Program-made: the position numbers and the translations under genes | Source: a candidate division WOR-3 bacterium | GTDB taxonomy: Bacteria; Hydrothermota; Tepidihabitantia; Tepidihabitantales; JBDRVQ01 | NCBI GenBank assembly: GCA_039801905.1 | Contig: JBDRVQ010000017.1 | Location: 1-38,901 of the forward strand | DNA: 38,901 bases | Direction: 5' to 3' | In this document: piece by piece, positions 17,461 to 24,502 of the stretch | How positions within the stretch are numbered: position 1 is the stretch's first letter | Layout: the number at the start of each line of letters is the position of its first letter | Notes under the pieces: model-generated | The model's input: the letters and a program-made list of their open reading frames with translations, nothing else | What the model was told of the DNA's origin: nothing | The model's database searches: none

Positions 17461-18176
17461 AGAGGGCAAGAAAAAGATTTTTTCTCCTCTTCCTTCTCCT
17501 TTTCGGGTGTGGGAAAGAGGAGGTAAAAAAAGAAAATATCATATTTGCCTATTGCCTCTTAAATCCCCGTTTCCAAAACCAAGTCGTGATTGTTGACAGT
17601 CTTTACAGTTTTCAGGAAGAGGTGAAAGATACTGCGGGCATTTCCGGGGCGAAGGTCTTTATCTTTGAGGTGGAGAGCGGAGAGACGATTGCCTTTAAGG
17701 AGAGAGAGAAGGGTGTTTATCAAGATACGATGGACAAAAATTGGGTTAAGCCTCTATTTACCTATGAACTATTCGTCGCTTTTCGTTCCGATACCCTCCG
17801 GGGTCGGACGAAAATTCCGGATACCTTTAAGATCGTCTTTCCTAAGAATTTTGACACCATCCCTTTTTCCGAGGTGGGATCCGTAATTTGGCGAAGGAGT
17901 AACGGAAGAAAGGTCTATTTTTTGGCGGTGATCCATCCGGATACCTTGAAACCTTTAATTCCCATTGTCACGGAAGATACCACAGTTGATTTGAGTTCCT
18001 TCCGCAACTTCTATTTTGACACCACCGCCAATTATGTGATAAAGGTTTGTGCCTGGGATGAAAATCGCTATCGTTATCTGGTGATGAAAAATTACGAGCC
18101 GGATACATTAGGGGAAGGTTTGGGACATTTCGCTTCCCAAACTGAGGATACCGTCGTGGTTCATATCCGCCACTAA
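17448..18176 (+). CDS. Probable outer-membrane lipoprotein (DUF4249-like)
   Basis: A 242-residue protein with a basic N-terminus, a hydrophobic stretch and a lipobox (LLLFGCG; the lipidated Cys is about residue 22). The body has a short Ig-like or transthyretin-like N-terminal domain (DTAGISGAKVFIFEVESG, YELFVAF) and a beta-rich C-terminal domain with repeated FDTxx turns. This organisation and its position after a receptor match DUF4249-type partner lipoproteins. It overlaps the receptor by 13 nt and ends the operon; a GC-rich hairpin begins 6 nt after its stop. A specific substrate cannot be named. Confidence 0.7.
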   Translation: MAILKRARKRFFLLFLLLFGCGKEEVKKENIIFAYCLLNPRFQNQVVIVDSLYSFQEEVKDTAGISGAKVFIFEVESGETIAFKEREKGVYQDTMDKNWVKPLFTYELFVAFRSDTLRGRTKIPDTFKIVFPKNFDTIPFSEVGSVIWRRSNGRKVYFLAVIHPDTLKPLIPIVTEDTTVDLSSFRNFYFDTTANYVIKVCAWDENRYRYLVMKNYEPDTLGEGLGHFASQTEDTVVVHIRH

Positions 18177-18182
18177 TTGATG

Positions 18183-18201
18183 GGGAGGCGATTCACCTCC
18201 C
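18183..18201 (+). terminator. Possible hairpin terminator after the lipoprotein gene
   Basis: GGGAGG (18183-18188) pairs with CCTCCC (18196-18201) around a 7-nt loop, 6 nt after the lipoprotein stop. No T-tract follows on the plus strand, so it is an unconventional terminator or a message-stabilising hairpin. Confidence 0.45.
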
Positions 18202-18214
18202 AAAAAGGGATTTA

Positions 18215-18442
18215 ATCCGGATTTGGATTAAACCCCTGATTAGGTTTGGGATTAGAGTTTTTATTAGGCCCTCTATTAGAGCCCGGGTTAGGTCTCTGAT
18301 GAGCCCCCCAATTATCCTTTCCATTAGACTATCTATTATCCTTCTCATTAAACCCTATATTAAACTTTCTATTAAGTTCAAAATTATGCCTTTTCTTAGC
18401 CCTTATATTAAACCTTCTATTAAATCCCCGATACCATCCCCT
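18215..18442. repeat. Degenerate 12-nt tandem array, copy 1 (19 units)
   Basis: Nineteen units of exactly 12 nt run from 18215 to 18442 without an insertion or deletion. Most units begin ATTA, followed by a purine-rich then pyrimidine-rich stretch; variants include ATTAGGCCCTCT (18263) and ATTAAACCTTCT (18407). On the plus strand the register reads as a tetrapeptide I-(K/R)-x-x; on the minus strand it reads as LIxx, interrupted by two stops. Neither strand shows a convincing gene. The same register and flanking blocks recur at 30429-30632. This array fills most of the first half of the 592-base stretch between the lipoprotein gene and phoH. Confidence 0.85.
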
Positions 18443-18491
18443 GTATGCTTCACCCCTTTTTATAAAGATAAACCCCTCCTATTCAATAAAA
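18428..18491. repeat. Shared 64-bp block next to array 1
   Basis: This block aligns without gaps to 30618-30681, with 56 of 64 positions identical. The strongest core is TATAAAGATAAACCCCTCCT at 18461-18480. On the minus strand the core reads as AGGAGGGG followed by an AT-rich segment, so it could be a ribosome-binding or promoter-like signal. Confidence 0.8.
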
Positions 18492-18523
18492 GTCTTATAA
18501 TCTAACTCTGTTCTTAGTTAAGC

Positions 18524-18586
18524 CTACTTACCCGATAACACCTCCTTAATCTCTCTTCTCATTTTAAGGATTATGCCTTTCTTCAT
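18524..18586 (-). pseudogene. Remnant of the small gene found in repeat copy 2
   Basis: A minus-strand reading frame of 20 codons ends in REIKEVLSGK then TAG. This corresponds to the LEIKEALAEK-TAG end of the longer small gene in copy 2 (30719-31017). The bulk of that gene is missing here, as if internally deleted. It is listed as a remnant, not as an expressed gene. Confidence 0.5.
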
Positions 18587-18603
18587 AGTCCTCTATAATA
18601 AAA

Positions 18604-18630
18604 ACGGAAATACCCCCCAATTTCTGACAT
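18604..18630. repeat. Shared G-run block upstream of the small-gene remnant
   Basis: ACGGAAATACCCCCCA and the following TTTCTGACAT recur at 31127-31153 with few changes. On the minus strand it reads as a TATGTCAG segment followed by a run of six G. In both copies it lies on the 5' side of the small minus-strand ORF. The remaining bases up to the phoH promoter (18631-18730) hold no feature I can name. Confidence 0.7.
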
Positions 18631-18730
18631 AAAATTTCCCCTTTTTATAAGTCTTTAACTTATAATAACTTACTTTTGAAAGGGAGACCGACCAATTTCC
18701 TCTAAATTATTTTTAAGGAAAACCGATCGG

Positions 18731-18758
18731 TTGACAGACCACTTTTTTGAAGTATAAT
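18731..18758 (+). promoter_or_regulatory. Promoter of phoH
   Basis: A perfect TTGACA (18731-18736), 16 nt, and perfect TATAAT (18753-18758). It is the strongest-looking promoter in the window. The phoH TTG start is 10 nt after the -10 box, leaving a leader of only a few bases. Confidence 0.85.
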
Positions 18759-18768
18759 AAATGATAAA

Positions 18769-19725
18769 TTGGCTAACTGGGAAGAAAAGAATTTAGTGAA
18801 GTTGTCGGTCCCCTTAAAGGGGATAAACCCAGTTTTAATTCTGGGGATTGCCGATTCTAATCTTTCTTTTATTAGTAAATTCTTCTCCTCCCAAATAATT
18901 GTCCGTAATGACCGGGTAAGGATAAGAGGACCTCAGAGAGAGGCGGAGCAGGTGAGGAATCTCTTTCTCAATCTTATAAAGAGATTACGTAAGGGGGAGA
19001 CTTTGAATCTCCAAATTATTAAAGAGGAGATAGAAATGGTGAAGAGTCAATCGGAAACTGCCTTAGAGGTAAAAGAAGGGTTAGGAATTACCACTCCGAA
19101 AAAGGTCATTTACCCTAAAACCGAACATCAGAGGGAATATCTCTTGGCGATTGACGAGTATGAGATTGTCATCGCCATTGGTCCGGCCGGAACCGGCAAG
19201 ACTTACTTGGCGGTGGCGAAGGCGATCTCTAACCTCCTTTCGGGAAAGGTGGAAAGGATTATCCTTACCCGCCCAGCGGTGGAGGCGGGAGAGTCTTTAG
19301 GTTTTCTCCCCGGTGATTTCCGGGAGAAGGTCTCCCCTTACCTCCGGCCCCTCTACGATGCCCTCTTTGATATGTTACCAATGGAGAAGGTAAAAAGGTT
19401 GATTGATGAGGAGATCATTGAAGTAGCACCCTTAGCCTATATGAGAGGGAGGACCCTCTCTGATGCCTTCATCATCTTAGACGAAGGTCAGAATACCACC
19501 CAAACCCAGATGAAGATGTTTTTAACCCGTTTGGGATATAATTCTAAGGCGATTGTTACGGGTGATATCACGCAGATTGATCTGCAAGGGAAGACCCTCT
19601 CCGGCCTGGTTGATGCCCGAAACCGGTTGAGTAAGGTTTCCGGGGTGAAGATTGTCTATTTTGACCAGACCGATGTCACCCGCCCGCCCATCGTCTCCCG
19701 CATCATTAGGGCTTATGAAGATTAA
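18769..19725 (+). CDS. phoH: PhoH-like NTPase
   Basis: A 318-residue cytoplasmic P-loop NTPase of the PhoH/YbeZ type. An N-terminal KH-like domain (about 10-75: KLSVPLKGINPVLILGIADS, NDRVRIRGP) precedes the ATPase core with Walker A GPAGTGKT (138-145), TRPAVEAGESLGFLPG, and Walker B FIILDEGQNTTQ. PhoH proteins are usually beside ybeY and act with it in RNA metabolism; that adjacency holds here, with an 11-nt overlap. The frame has no ATG that keeps the KH-like N-terminus: TTG 18769 is the only start after the in-frame upstream stop, and it has no Shine-Dalgarno. Confidence 0.93.
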   Translation: MANWEEKNLVKLSVPLKGINPVLILGIADSNLSFISKFFSSQIIVRNDRVRIRGPQREAEQVRNLFLNLIKRLRKGETLNLQIIKEEIEMVKSQSETALEVKEGLGITTPKKVIYPKTEHQREYLLAIDEYEIVIAIGPAGTGKTYLAVAKAISNLLSGKVERIILTRPAVEAGESLGFLPGDFREKVSPYLRPLYDALFDMLPMEKVKRLIDEEIIEVAPLAYMRGRTLSDAFIILDEGQNTTQTQMKMFLTRLGYNSKAIVTGDITQIDLQGKTLSGLVDARNRLSKVSGVKIVYFDQTDVTRPPIVSRIIRAYED

Positions 19726-20035
19726 CTTCTTTTGGGAAGGAGGGGAGAAGAAAACTCCTCTCTTAAAGGGAGGGGAAGTTAGAAAAATAGTGAGAAAGGT
19801 GGTGAGAGATCTCGGGATAAGAGGGAAGGAGTTGAATATTATCTTCTGCTCTTCCCCATATATCAAGGATCTGGCGCGAAGGTATTTGCAAAAGGATTAC
19901 GAACCAGCCTGCCTTACCTTCCCTTTTCGGGAGAAAGGGTTTTTGGGTGAGATCTATATAAATTATCACTCCCTTCCTCACTTTCCCATCGCTCATTTAT
20001 TAGAACATGCCTTGAAGCATTTCCTTCGGGAATAA
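19715..20035 (+). CDS. YbeY-like endoribonuclease, C-terminally truncated
   Basis: YbeY is a zinc-dependent endoribonuclease of 16S rRNA maturation. The 106-residue product keeps the family pattern: RYLQKDYEPACLTFPF corresponds to the YRGKDxPTDVLSFP block, followed by GFLGEIYI. The zinc signature is HxxxHxxxxxH, normally HGxLHLxGYDH. Here H98 and H102 (HALKH) are present, but the stop at 20033-20035 comes after residue 106, so the third ligand expected at 108 and the GYD are missing. Family members are usually about 140-160 residues. ATG 19715 overlaps phoH by 11 nt. It may be inactive, use another ligand, or be a degenerating copy. Confidence 0.78.
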   Translation: MKINFFWEGGEKKTPLLKGGEVRKIVRKVVRDLGIRGKELNIIFCSSPYIKDLARRYLQKDYEPACLTFPFREKGFLGEIYINYHSLPHFPIAHLLEHALKHFLRE

Positions 20036-20041
20036 TCCAAA

Positions 20042-21289
20042 ATGCCATTGGGAATTATCTTCCGGATAATCTTCATCGTCATCTTCTTAATTCTCTCCTT
20101 CATCTTCTCCGGCTACGAGACCGCTTTTTTTACCCTCCGGCCCGCCGATATTGAGCGGCTCCGGGCGAAGAAGAGAGATTGGGTGAAGGGTTTAAAAAAG
20201 AGCGAGACGGAACTTCTGGGAACGATTCTCATCGCCAATCTTTTAGCCAATATTTTAGCCTCCTCTCTCATCTCCTCCCTCTCCCTCAATTTTTTTTCTC
20301 TCTTCCCCCATCGGGAATTCTCTCTCTTCCTCCTTTCCCTACTCACCGCCATCTTCATCTTCCTCTTTTGCGAGGCGACACCTAAGATTTATTCCTTTGC
20401 CAATCGGGATTGGTTCTTACGTCTCTCGCCTCTGCTCATCTTCTTGAAGAGAATTTTCTCCCCCATCTTCTTCCTCTTTTCCCAAAAGATTGACGATTTA
20501 GTAAAGAGGAAGAGAAGGGGGGATTTTCCTACTACTCAGGAGTTGGCGGATTTAATCCAGGTGGCGGAGAAGGAAGGAATTTTGGATAGCGAGGAGAAGG
20601 ATATCCTCTTAGCCTTAAAGGATATGGAGAAGATGACCTTAAAATCCTTTTTGACGCCCAAGAGGAAAATCTTCGCCTTGGATTGTCAGACTAAGATTGG
20701 GGAGGCGATTAAAATCGCCAAGACGATTCCCTACTCCCGGATCCCTTTATATCAGGAGAAAATAGAGAATATCGTGGGTATTCTCTATGTGAAAGACTTA
20801 GTAGTTGAACACCTCTCTCCGGAAAGAAGGGAAGATTTACCGGTAAAGGAGATTATGCGCCCGGTCTCCTTTTTGCCCGAAGGGCAAAATGCCTTGGAGG
20901 GGCTTGAGATATTGCGAAAGAAAGGAACCCATTTAGCAGTGGTTGTTGATGAGTTTGGTGAGATTTCCGGCATTATCACCTTAGAGGATATCTTGGAAGG
21001 GCTCTTTGGCGAAATCCGGGACGAATACGATTTATCCGAGGAGGAGACCTTTCGCCAGATTGATGAACGGACCTATCTCGTCTTAGGGGAGATTGATATG
21101 AAGACCTTAAACCGTCTTCTGGCTGATGCCTTCGCGGAGGTGAGTGAGGAGAGACTTTCCGGTTTTATCGCCCGCTCTCTAAAAAGGTTACCGGAGAAAG
21201 GCGATTCCTTTATCTATCGGAATATTCAGATTGAGGTCTTAGAAGTGATAGATAAGAGGGTGGAGAAGGTTTTACTACGGATTTTGTAA
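20042..21289 (+). CDS. HlyC/CorC-family CNNM-CBS membrane protein
   Basis: A 415-residue protein with three parts: an N-terminal CNNM (DUF21) membrane domain (about 1-150, starting IIFRIIFIVIFLILSFIFSG and containing ETAFFTLRP), a pair of CBS domains (about 205-330: MTLKSFLTPKRKIFALD, SRIPLYQEKIENIVGILYVKD, HLAVVVDEFGEISGIITLEDILE), and a C-terminal CorC_HlyC domain (about 340-415). Members are linked to magnesium or other cation efflux, or to haemolysin-like functions in name only. The ETAFFTLR motif of CNNM proteins is intact. It overlaps the next CBS gene by 1 nt (TAATG). No Shine-Dalgarno is evident. Confidence 0.88.
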   Translation: MPLGIIFRIIFIVIFLILSFIFSGYETAFFTLRPADIERLRAKKRDWVKGLKKSETELLGTILIANLLANILASSLISSLSLNFFSLFPHREFSLFLLSLLTAIFIFLFCEATPKIYSFANRDWFLRLSPLLIFLKRIFSPIFFLFSQKIDDLVKRKRRGDFPTTQELADLIQVAEKEGILDSEEKDILLALKDMEKMTLKSFLTPKRKIFALDCQTKIGEAIKIAKTIPYSRIPLYQEKIENIVGILYVKDLVVEHLSPERREDLPVKEIMRPVSFLPEGQNALEGLEILRKKGTHLAVVVDEFGEISGIITLEDILEGLFGEIRDEYDLSEEETFRQIDERTYLVLGEIDMKTLNRLLADAFAEVSEERLSGFIARSLKRLPEKGDSFIYRNIQIEVLEVIDKRVEKVLLRIL

Positions 21290-22188
21290 TGGTCTTCACC
21301 TTAGGCATTTTGGCGATCATCCTGCAGGGGCTTTTCTCCGGGAGTGAGACCGCGGTCTTACGTTTGAACTGGCTCCGAATTTTATTGAAGGGGAAGGAGA
21401 AATTGTCTCTTATCCAAAAAAGGGAGCGCACAATCCTTGCCTCCCTTATTGGTACCAATCTCTGTGTCGTTTTTGCCTCCTTTGCCTTCTCCTACCTTTT
21501 TATCATCACCTTTGGGGAAGGATTTGTTTTCCTTTCCGTCCTCTGGGTGGCGATCCTCTCCCTCCTCTTTGGAGAATTTCTACCGAAGGCGATCGCTAAG
21601 GAATATCCGGAATTCTGGTACGAATATCTCTATCCCTTCCTATCTTTTACCAATTGGCTCTTTTCTCCTTTAACTTTCCTCTTACAGAAGACCATCCAAC
21701 CCCTTTTTCAGGAGAAGCGGGAGGAGTTGAAATTGAAGAGGGAGGATTTAATCGCCCTCTTTGGGCAGAAGGGTTATGAGAGGATTGCCCGGGCAGTTTT
21801 GGAATTCTCTTCCCTTAAAGCGCGGGATGTGATGATTCCCCTAAAACTAATGATTGCCATCAGTGCGGATGCGGACCCGGCGGCTATCTATCATATTTTA
21901 AGAGAATATGGGTATTCCCGCTATCCGATTTACCGGAAGAAAAAAGAGAACATCGTCGGCCTTCTCCATGCCAAGGATTTCCTCTCTTATCCCGATTTGA
22001 AGATGAGAACTCCCTATTTCGTTTCTGAAGATAAAAAGTTAAAAGATGTCTTTTCGGAGATGCGTCGGGGAAAGGATAAGGGGCTCCATCTGGCGGTCGT
22101 TCTGGATAAGAATAAACGGACGATTGGGATTTTGACCTTAGAGGATATCTTGGAGGAGATTGTGGGGGAGATTAGAAGTGAGGATTAG
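21289..22188 (+). CDS. Second CNNM-CBS membrane protein, lacking the CorC domain
   Basis: A 299-residue paralogue of the preceding gene. It has the CNNM domain (FTLGILAIILQGLFSGSETAVLRLNWLRI, about 1-130) and two CBS domains (RDVMIPLKLMIAISAD, YSRYPIYRKKKENIVGLLHAKD, HLAVVLDKNKRTIGILTLEDILEE). It stops at EEIVGEIRSED, right after the second CBS, with no CorC_HlyC domain. The two proteins may form a heterodimer, since CNNM proteins are dimeric; this is an inference. recO starts directly after its stop. Transcription is shared with phoH through recO. Confidence 0.85.
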   Translation: MVFTLGILAIILQGLFSGSETAVLRLNWLRILLKGKEKLSLIQKRERTILASLIGTNLCVVFASFAFSYLFIITFGEGFVFLSVLWVAILSLLFGEFLPKAIAKEYPEFWYEYLYPFLSFTNWLFSPLTFLLQKTIQPLFQEKREELKLKREDLIALFGQKGYERIARAVLEFSSLKARDVMIPLKLMIAISADADPAAIYHILREYGYSRYPIYRKKKENIVGLLHAKDFLSYPDLKMRTPYFVSEDKKLKDVFSEMRRGKDKGLHLAVVLDKNKRTIGILTLEDILEEIVGEIRSED

Positions 22189-22905
22189 ATGGCGTTGGTT
22201 AAGAAGACGGAAGGGATAGTTTTGCAAAGGGAGGATTTTCGTTCCCAGAGTAAGTTTATTACCCTTTTTTCCTTAGATTACGGGCGGTTAGCACTTTTAG
22301 CGAAGGGTGGTTTTCATCCCAAGAGATATTTGAGCGGCCCTCTTGAGCCATTTAATCTAATAGAGGTTATCTTCTATCACCGGGAGGGGAGGGATTACCA
22401 TCTTCTCTCCGAAACGAGCCTCCTTCTTCACTTTCCCCATTTCCGAACTGATGGCAAAAGATTTTATTATGCCTCCCTCCTCGCCTCTTTCCTCATCAAG
22501 GCCTTACCCCGGGAGGTGAGGCAGCCTTCTCTTTATCGGTTATCCCTCAGGACCCTTTCCCTTTTAGACGAAGAGGGTAAGGAAAATTTCCTTTATGCCT
22601 TTTTCCTTAAATCCTCTTCCCTTTTGGGTTATCGCCCCCATCTCCTTTCCTGTCTGCGCTGCGGCAAGGGATTAAAATCCTTTTTCTTCTCTCCGGAAAA
22701 GGGAGGTTTCCTATGTGGGAGATGCCGAAATGGGGAGGGGAGGGAATTTTTGCCCGCAGAGGCAGAAAGGATGAGAGGACTCCTCTTTTTACCTTTAAGA
22801 AAGATTGGGGGGTTGGAATTGGGTGCGAAAGAGAAAGAGGCGATTAGGAATTTCCTTTGCCACCATTTTCATTTTCCTCTTCCCAACAACCCTTTCCTTA
22901 TCTAA
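22189..22905 (+). CDS. recO: DNA repair protein RecO
   Basis: RecO loads RecA on single-stranded DNA with RecR. The 238-residue length is typical. The N-terminal OB-fold ([36 protein letters not shown]) is followed by a helical domain and a four-cysteine zinc-type motif ([11 protein letters not shown] ... FLCGRCRNG). It is the last gene of the phoH-recO run, and its stop overlaps the stop of a minus-strand gene by 4 nt, leaving no space for a terminator. The ATG follows the previous stop directly, so translational coupling is likely. Confidence 0.93.
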   Translation: MALVKKTEGIVLQREDFRSQSKFITLFSLDYGRLALLAKGGFHPKRYLSGPLEPFNLIEVIFYHREGRDYHLLSETSLLLHFPHFRTDGKRFYYASLLASFLIKALPREVRQPSLYRLSLRTLSLLDEEGKENFLYAFFLKSSSLLGYRPHLLSCLRCGKGLKSFFFSPEKGGFLCGRCRNGEGREFLPAEAERMRGLLFLPLRKIGGLELGAKEKEAIRNFLCHHFHFPLPNNPFLI

Positions 22906-23576
22906 AAGGATTGCTGGAATTTGAGATTGATAATCCGGCTGAGATTGGTTTCTTCTTTATTTTTCAAGAGATCTTTTAAGGCGAAGAGGAAAGAGGCACT
23001 TTCGTCAAGCCCCCAGCATAATCCTAAGTTTAAGAAACCTCGGTTCTTATCTTTTTTGTCGTTGAGGGCGAGGTCGTATTCTAAGAGGAGTTCAGAATTT
23101 CCAGAAAGTCCCTGACTTATAGCAAAAAAACCGTTCATCCCCCGGAAATAATTTAAGCCCCCGGCAAGATAGGTTCGGCTCACCGCCACTGAGCGACCAA
23201 AAACCAGGTAGAAGTTTTTTGCCATAAATTGGTAGTTATTAGAATCGGAGAGGTATTTACCAAATCCTTGAGAGTCAAAACCGAGGAGGAGGTCAAGGAA
23301 ACCAAATTCTTCTTCGCTCAAAATCCTCAATTTTGCCTGAAATTCGGGTCTTTCCAGAAAGTCAGGTGTGCCGGTGCCTAAAATACTATCACCGCCGTAG
23401 GAAATGCCTAAGTTTATCCGGTCAAGGATCCCGACGCCGAAGTGTCCCAGAATTCCGCCCGCACCTTGCAGCCGGAAGTTTATTAAGTATTCCCCATGAC
23501 CTAAGATCGTTGGTCTGGGGACATCAATGAAATAGGATTGAGAGAAAAGGAAGAGACTTAAAATTATTTTTGGCAT
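22902..23576 (-). CDS. Predicted outer-membrane beta-barrel protein
   Basis: A 224-residue protein with a short N-terminal signal ([14 protein letters not shown]). It then has alternating strands rich in Gly and aromatics ([78 protein letters not shown]) ending in Phe, which is the look of a small beta-barrel. No named family is recognisable; a YjbH-like group common in FCB genomes is one guess. The promoter places the ATG 5 nt after the -10 box, so the mRNA should be leaderless. It converges on recO with a 4-nt overlap. Confidence 0.6.
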   Translation of the reverse strand: MPKIILSLFLFSQSYFIDVPRPTILGHGEYLINFRLQGAGGILGHFGVGILDRINLGISYGGDSILGTGTPDFLERPEFQAKLRILSEEEFGFLDLLLGFDSQGFGKYLSDSNNYQFMAKNFYLVFGRSVAVSRTYLAGGLNYFRGMNGFFAISQGLSGNSELLLEYDLALNDKKDKNRGFLNLGLCWGLDESASFLFALKDLLKNKEETNLSRIINLKFQQSF

Positions 23577-23581
23577 AGGGG

Positions 23582-23609
23582 ATTATAGGATAAATTCCCA
23601 TTCCGTCAA
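23582..23609 (-). promoter_or_regulatory. Leaderless-type promoter of the barrel-like gene
   Basis: On the minus strand TTGACG (23604-23609), 16 nt, and a perfect TATAAT (23582-23587), then exactly 5 nt to the ATG at 23576. The same geometry is seen at four other genes. Confidence 0.85.
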
Positions 23610-23752
23610 GGGGAAATTTTTCGCTAGCGTATTAAAATTAAGATAGAGCCAATCCTCGCCCGAGAAAGATAAAGAGGTATCTCAAAAATTGGCCGGACGG
23701 GGAGGGTCTTTCAGAACACAGTCAAATATTAAGTGCTTTTGGGAGGGAGTCA

Positions 23753-23807
23753 AGCGATTTCTCACTTTTTGGGTGATGACAATCTCTGTGGGTAGTGAGA
23801 AATTGCT
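23753..23807 (-). terminator. Inverted repeat just after the VUT gene, possible operon terminator
   Basis: AGCGATTTCTCACT (23753-23766) and AGTGAGAAATTGCT (23794-23807) pair over 14 positions with one mismatch (a G-U pair on one strand), around a 27-nt loop. The hairpin begins 5 nt after the VUT stop codon on the minus strand. No T-tract follows, so it could act as a 3' stabiliser or Rho-independent-like stop. The bases from here to the 23604 promoter hold no other feature I can support. Confidence 0.5.
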
Positions 23808-23811
23808 CAAA

Positions 23812-24495
23812 TCATCCTTTGCCCATCGCCCAACGGGCGAGATAAAGGAAGGGGAAGTCAATGCCACCAATTACTCCCTTGGTGATTATCTGGCCGATGA
23901 TTAAGGGGATGACCGGCTGGCGACCGTAAAAGGCTAAGGTGATGAAGAGGAGGCTATCCAGAGTTAAACTTAATATATCACTGACAACATTTCTCAGCCA
24001 CAGCATCTTCTCTTTGGTTAAGCGGCGGAGGAGGTCATAAATGAAGGCGTCAAAGTTTTGGCTCAAAAGGAAGGCGATCCAACTGGCAATGGTGATGCGG
24101 GGAATGAGGGTGAAGATTTGGCGCCAGGCTTCATTCCCCGACCAGAAAGGAGCGGGAGGGAGACTGAGCCCGATCATTAAGAATAGATTCATAAAGATTT
24201 GGCTAAGGAAGGCGAGGAGAATCATCCTCCGCACCGCGATTTTACCGAATGCTTCATTGACGATATCAATTATCTGAAAGGTGAAAGGAAAGATGAAGAC
24301 CGCAGCCGGAGCGGAGATGGAGAAGGAGCGGAAGTGGAAGGTAGTGATCTTGGTCGCTAAAATTTGTGCCATTGCCAAGTAGATGATGTAAAAGACCAGT
24401 GGTAAATCGGAACGGCCGTAAACTTTAATGTACCAACCGGAAGCATAACTGACAACGGCGAGGGTGAGAAGCCAGAGGAGGATTGCCAAAAGCAT
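23812..24495 (-). CDS. VUT-family (YhhQ/QueT-type) queuosine-precursor transporter
   Basis: A 227-residue inner-membrane protein of about six to seven helices. Family marks are DIVNEAFGKIAVRR (the DxxNExFG block), LSQNFDAFIYDLLRR (xFDAxIYD) and ITKGVIGGIDFPFLYL near the C-terminus. YhhQ/VUT proteins take up queuine, preQ0 or preQ1 for tRNA modification. It begins 7 nt after the bamA stop with no Shine-Dalgarno, so it is the tail of the clpC-bamA operon. No queuosine synthesis genes are in the window, so the substrate is inferred from the family. Confidence 0.83.
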   Translation of the reverse strand: MLLAILLWLLTLAVVSYASGWYIKVYGRSDLPLVFYIIYLAMAQILATKITTFHFRSFSISAPAAVFIFPFTFQIIDIVNEAFGKIAVRRMILLAFLSQIFMNLFLMIGLSLPPAPFWSGNEAWRQIFTLIPRITIASWIAFLLSQNFDAFIYDLLRRLTKEKMLWLRNVVSDILSLTLDSLLFITLAFYGRQPVIPLIIGQIITKGVIGGIDFPFLYLARWAMGKG

Positions 24496-24502
24496 CTAAT
24501 TC

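Noticed and set aside
18215-18442. CRISPR array
   Set aside because: The units are contiguous 12-mers with no spacers, and no cas genes are present.
18299-18505. Plus-strand ORF of 68 codons with an IKxx repeat
   Set aside because: It is a by-product of the 12-nt array and flank. The same frame in copy 2 contains a stop, so coding is not supported.
18203-18660. Terminal inverted repeats on repeat copy 1 (AAAAAGGGA-like ends)
   Set aside because: The 8-9 bp similarity is A/G-rich and does not recur in copy 2.
24041-24277. Plus-strand ORFs opposite the VUT, bamA and clpC genes
   Set aside because: They are antisense shadows of well-supported minus-strand genes and show no family pattern or ribosome binding site.
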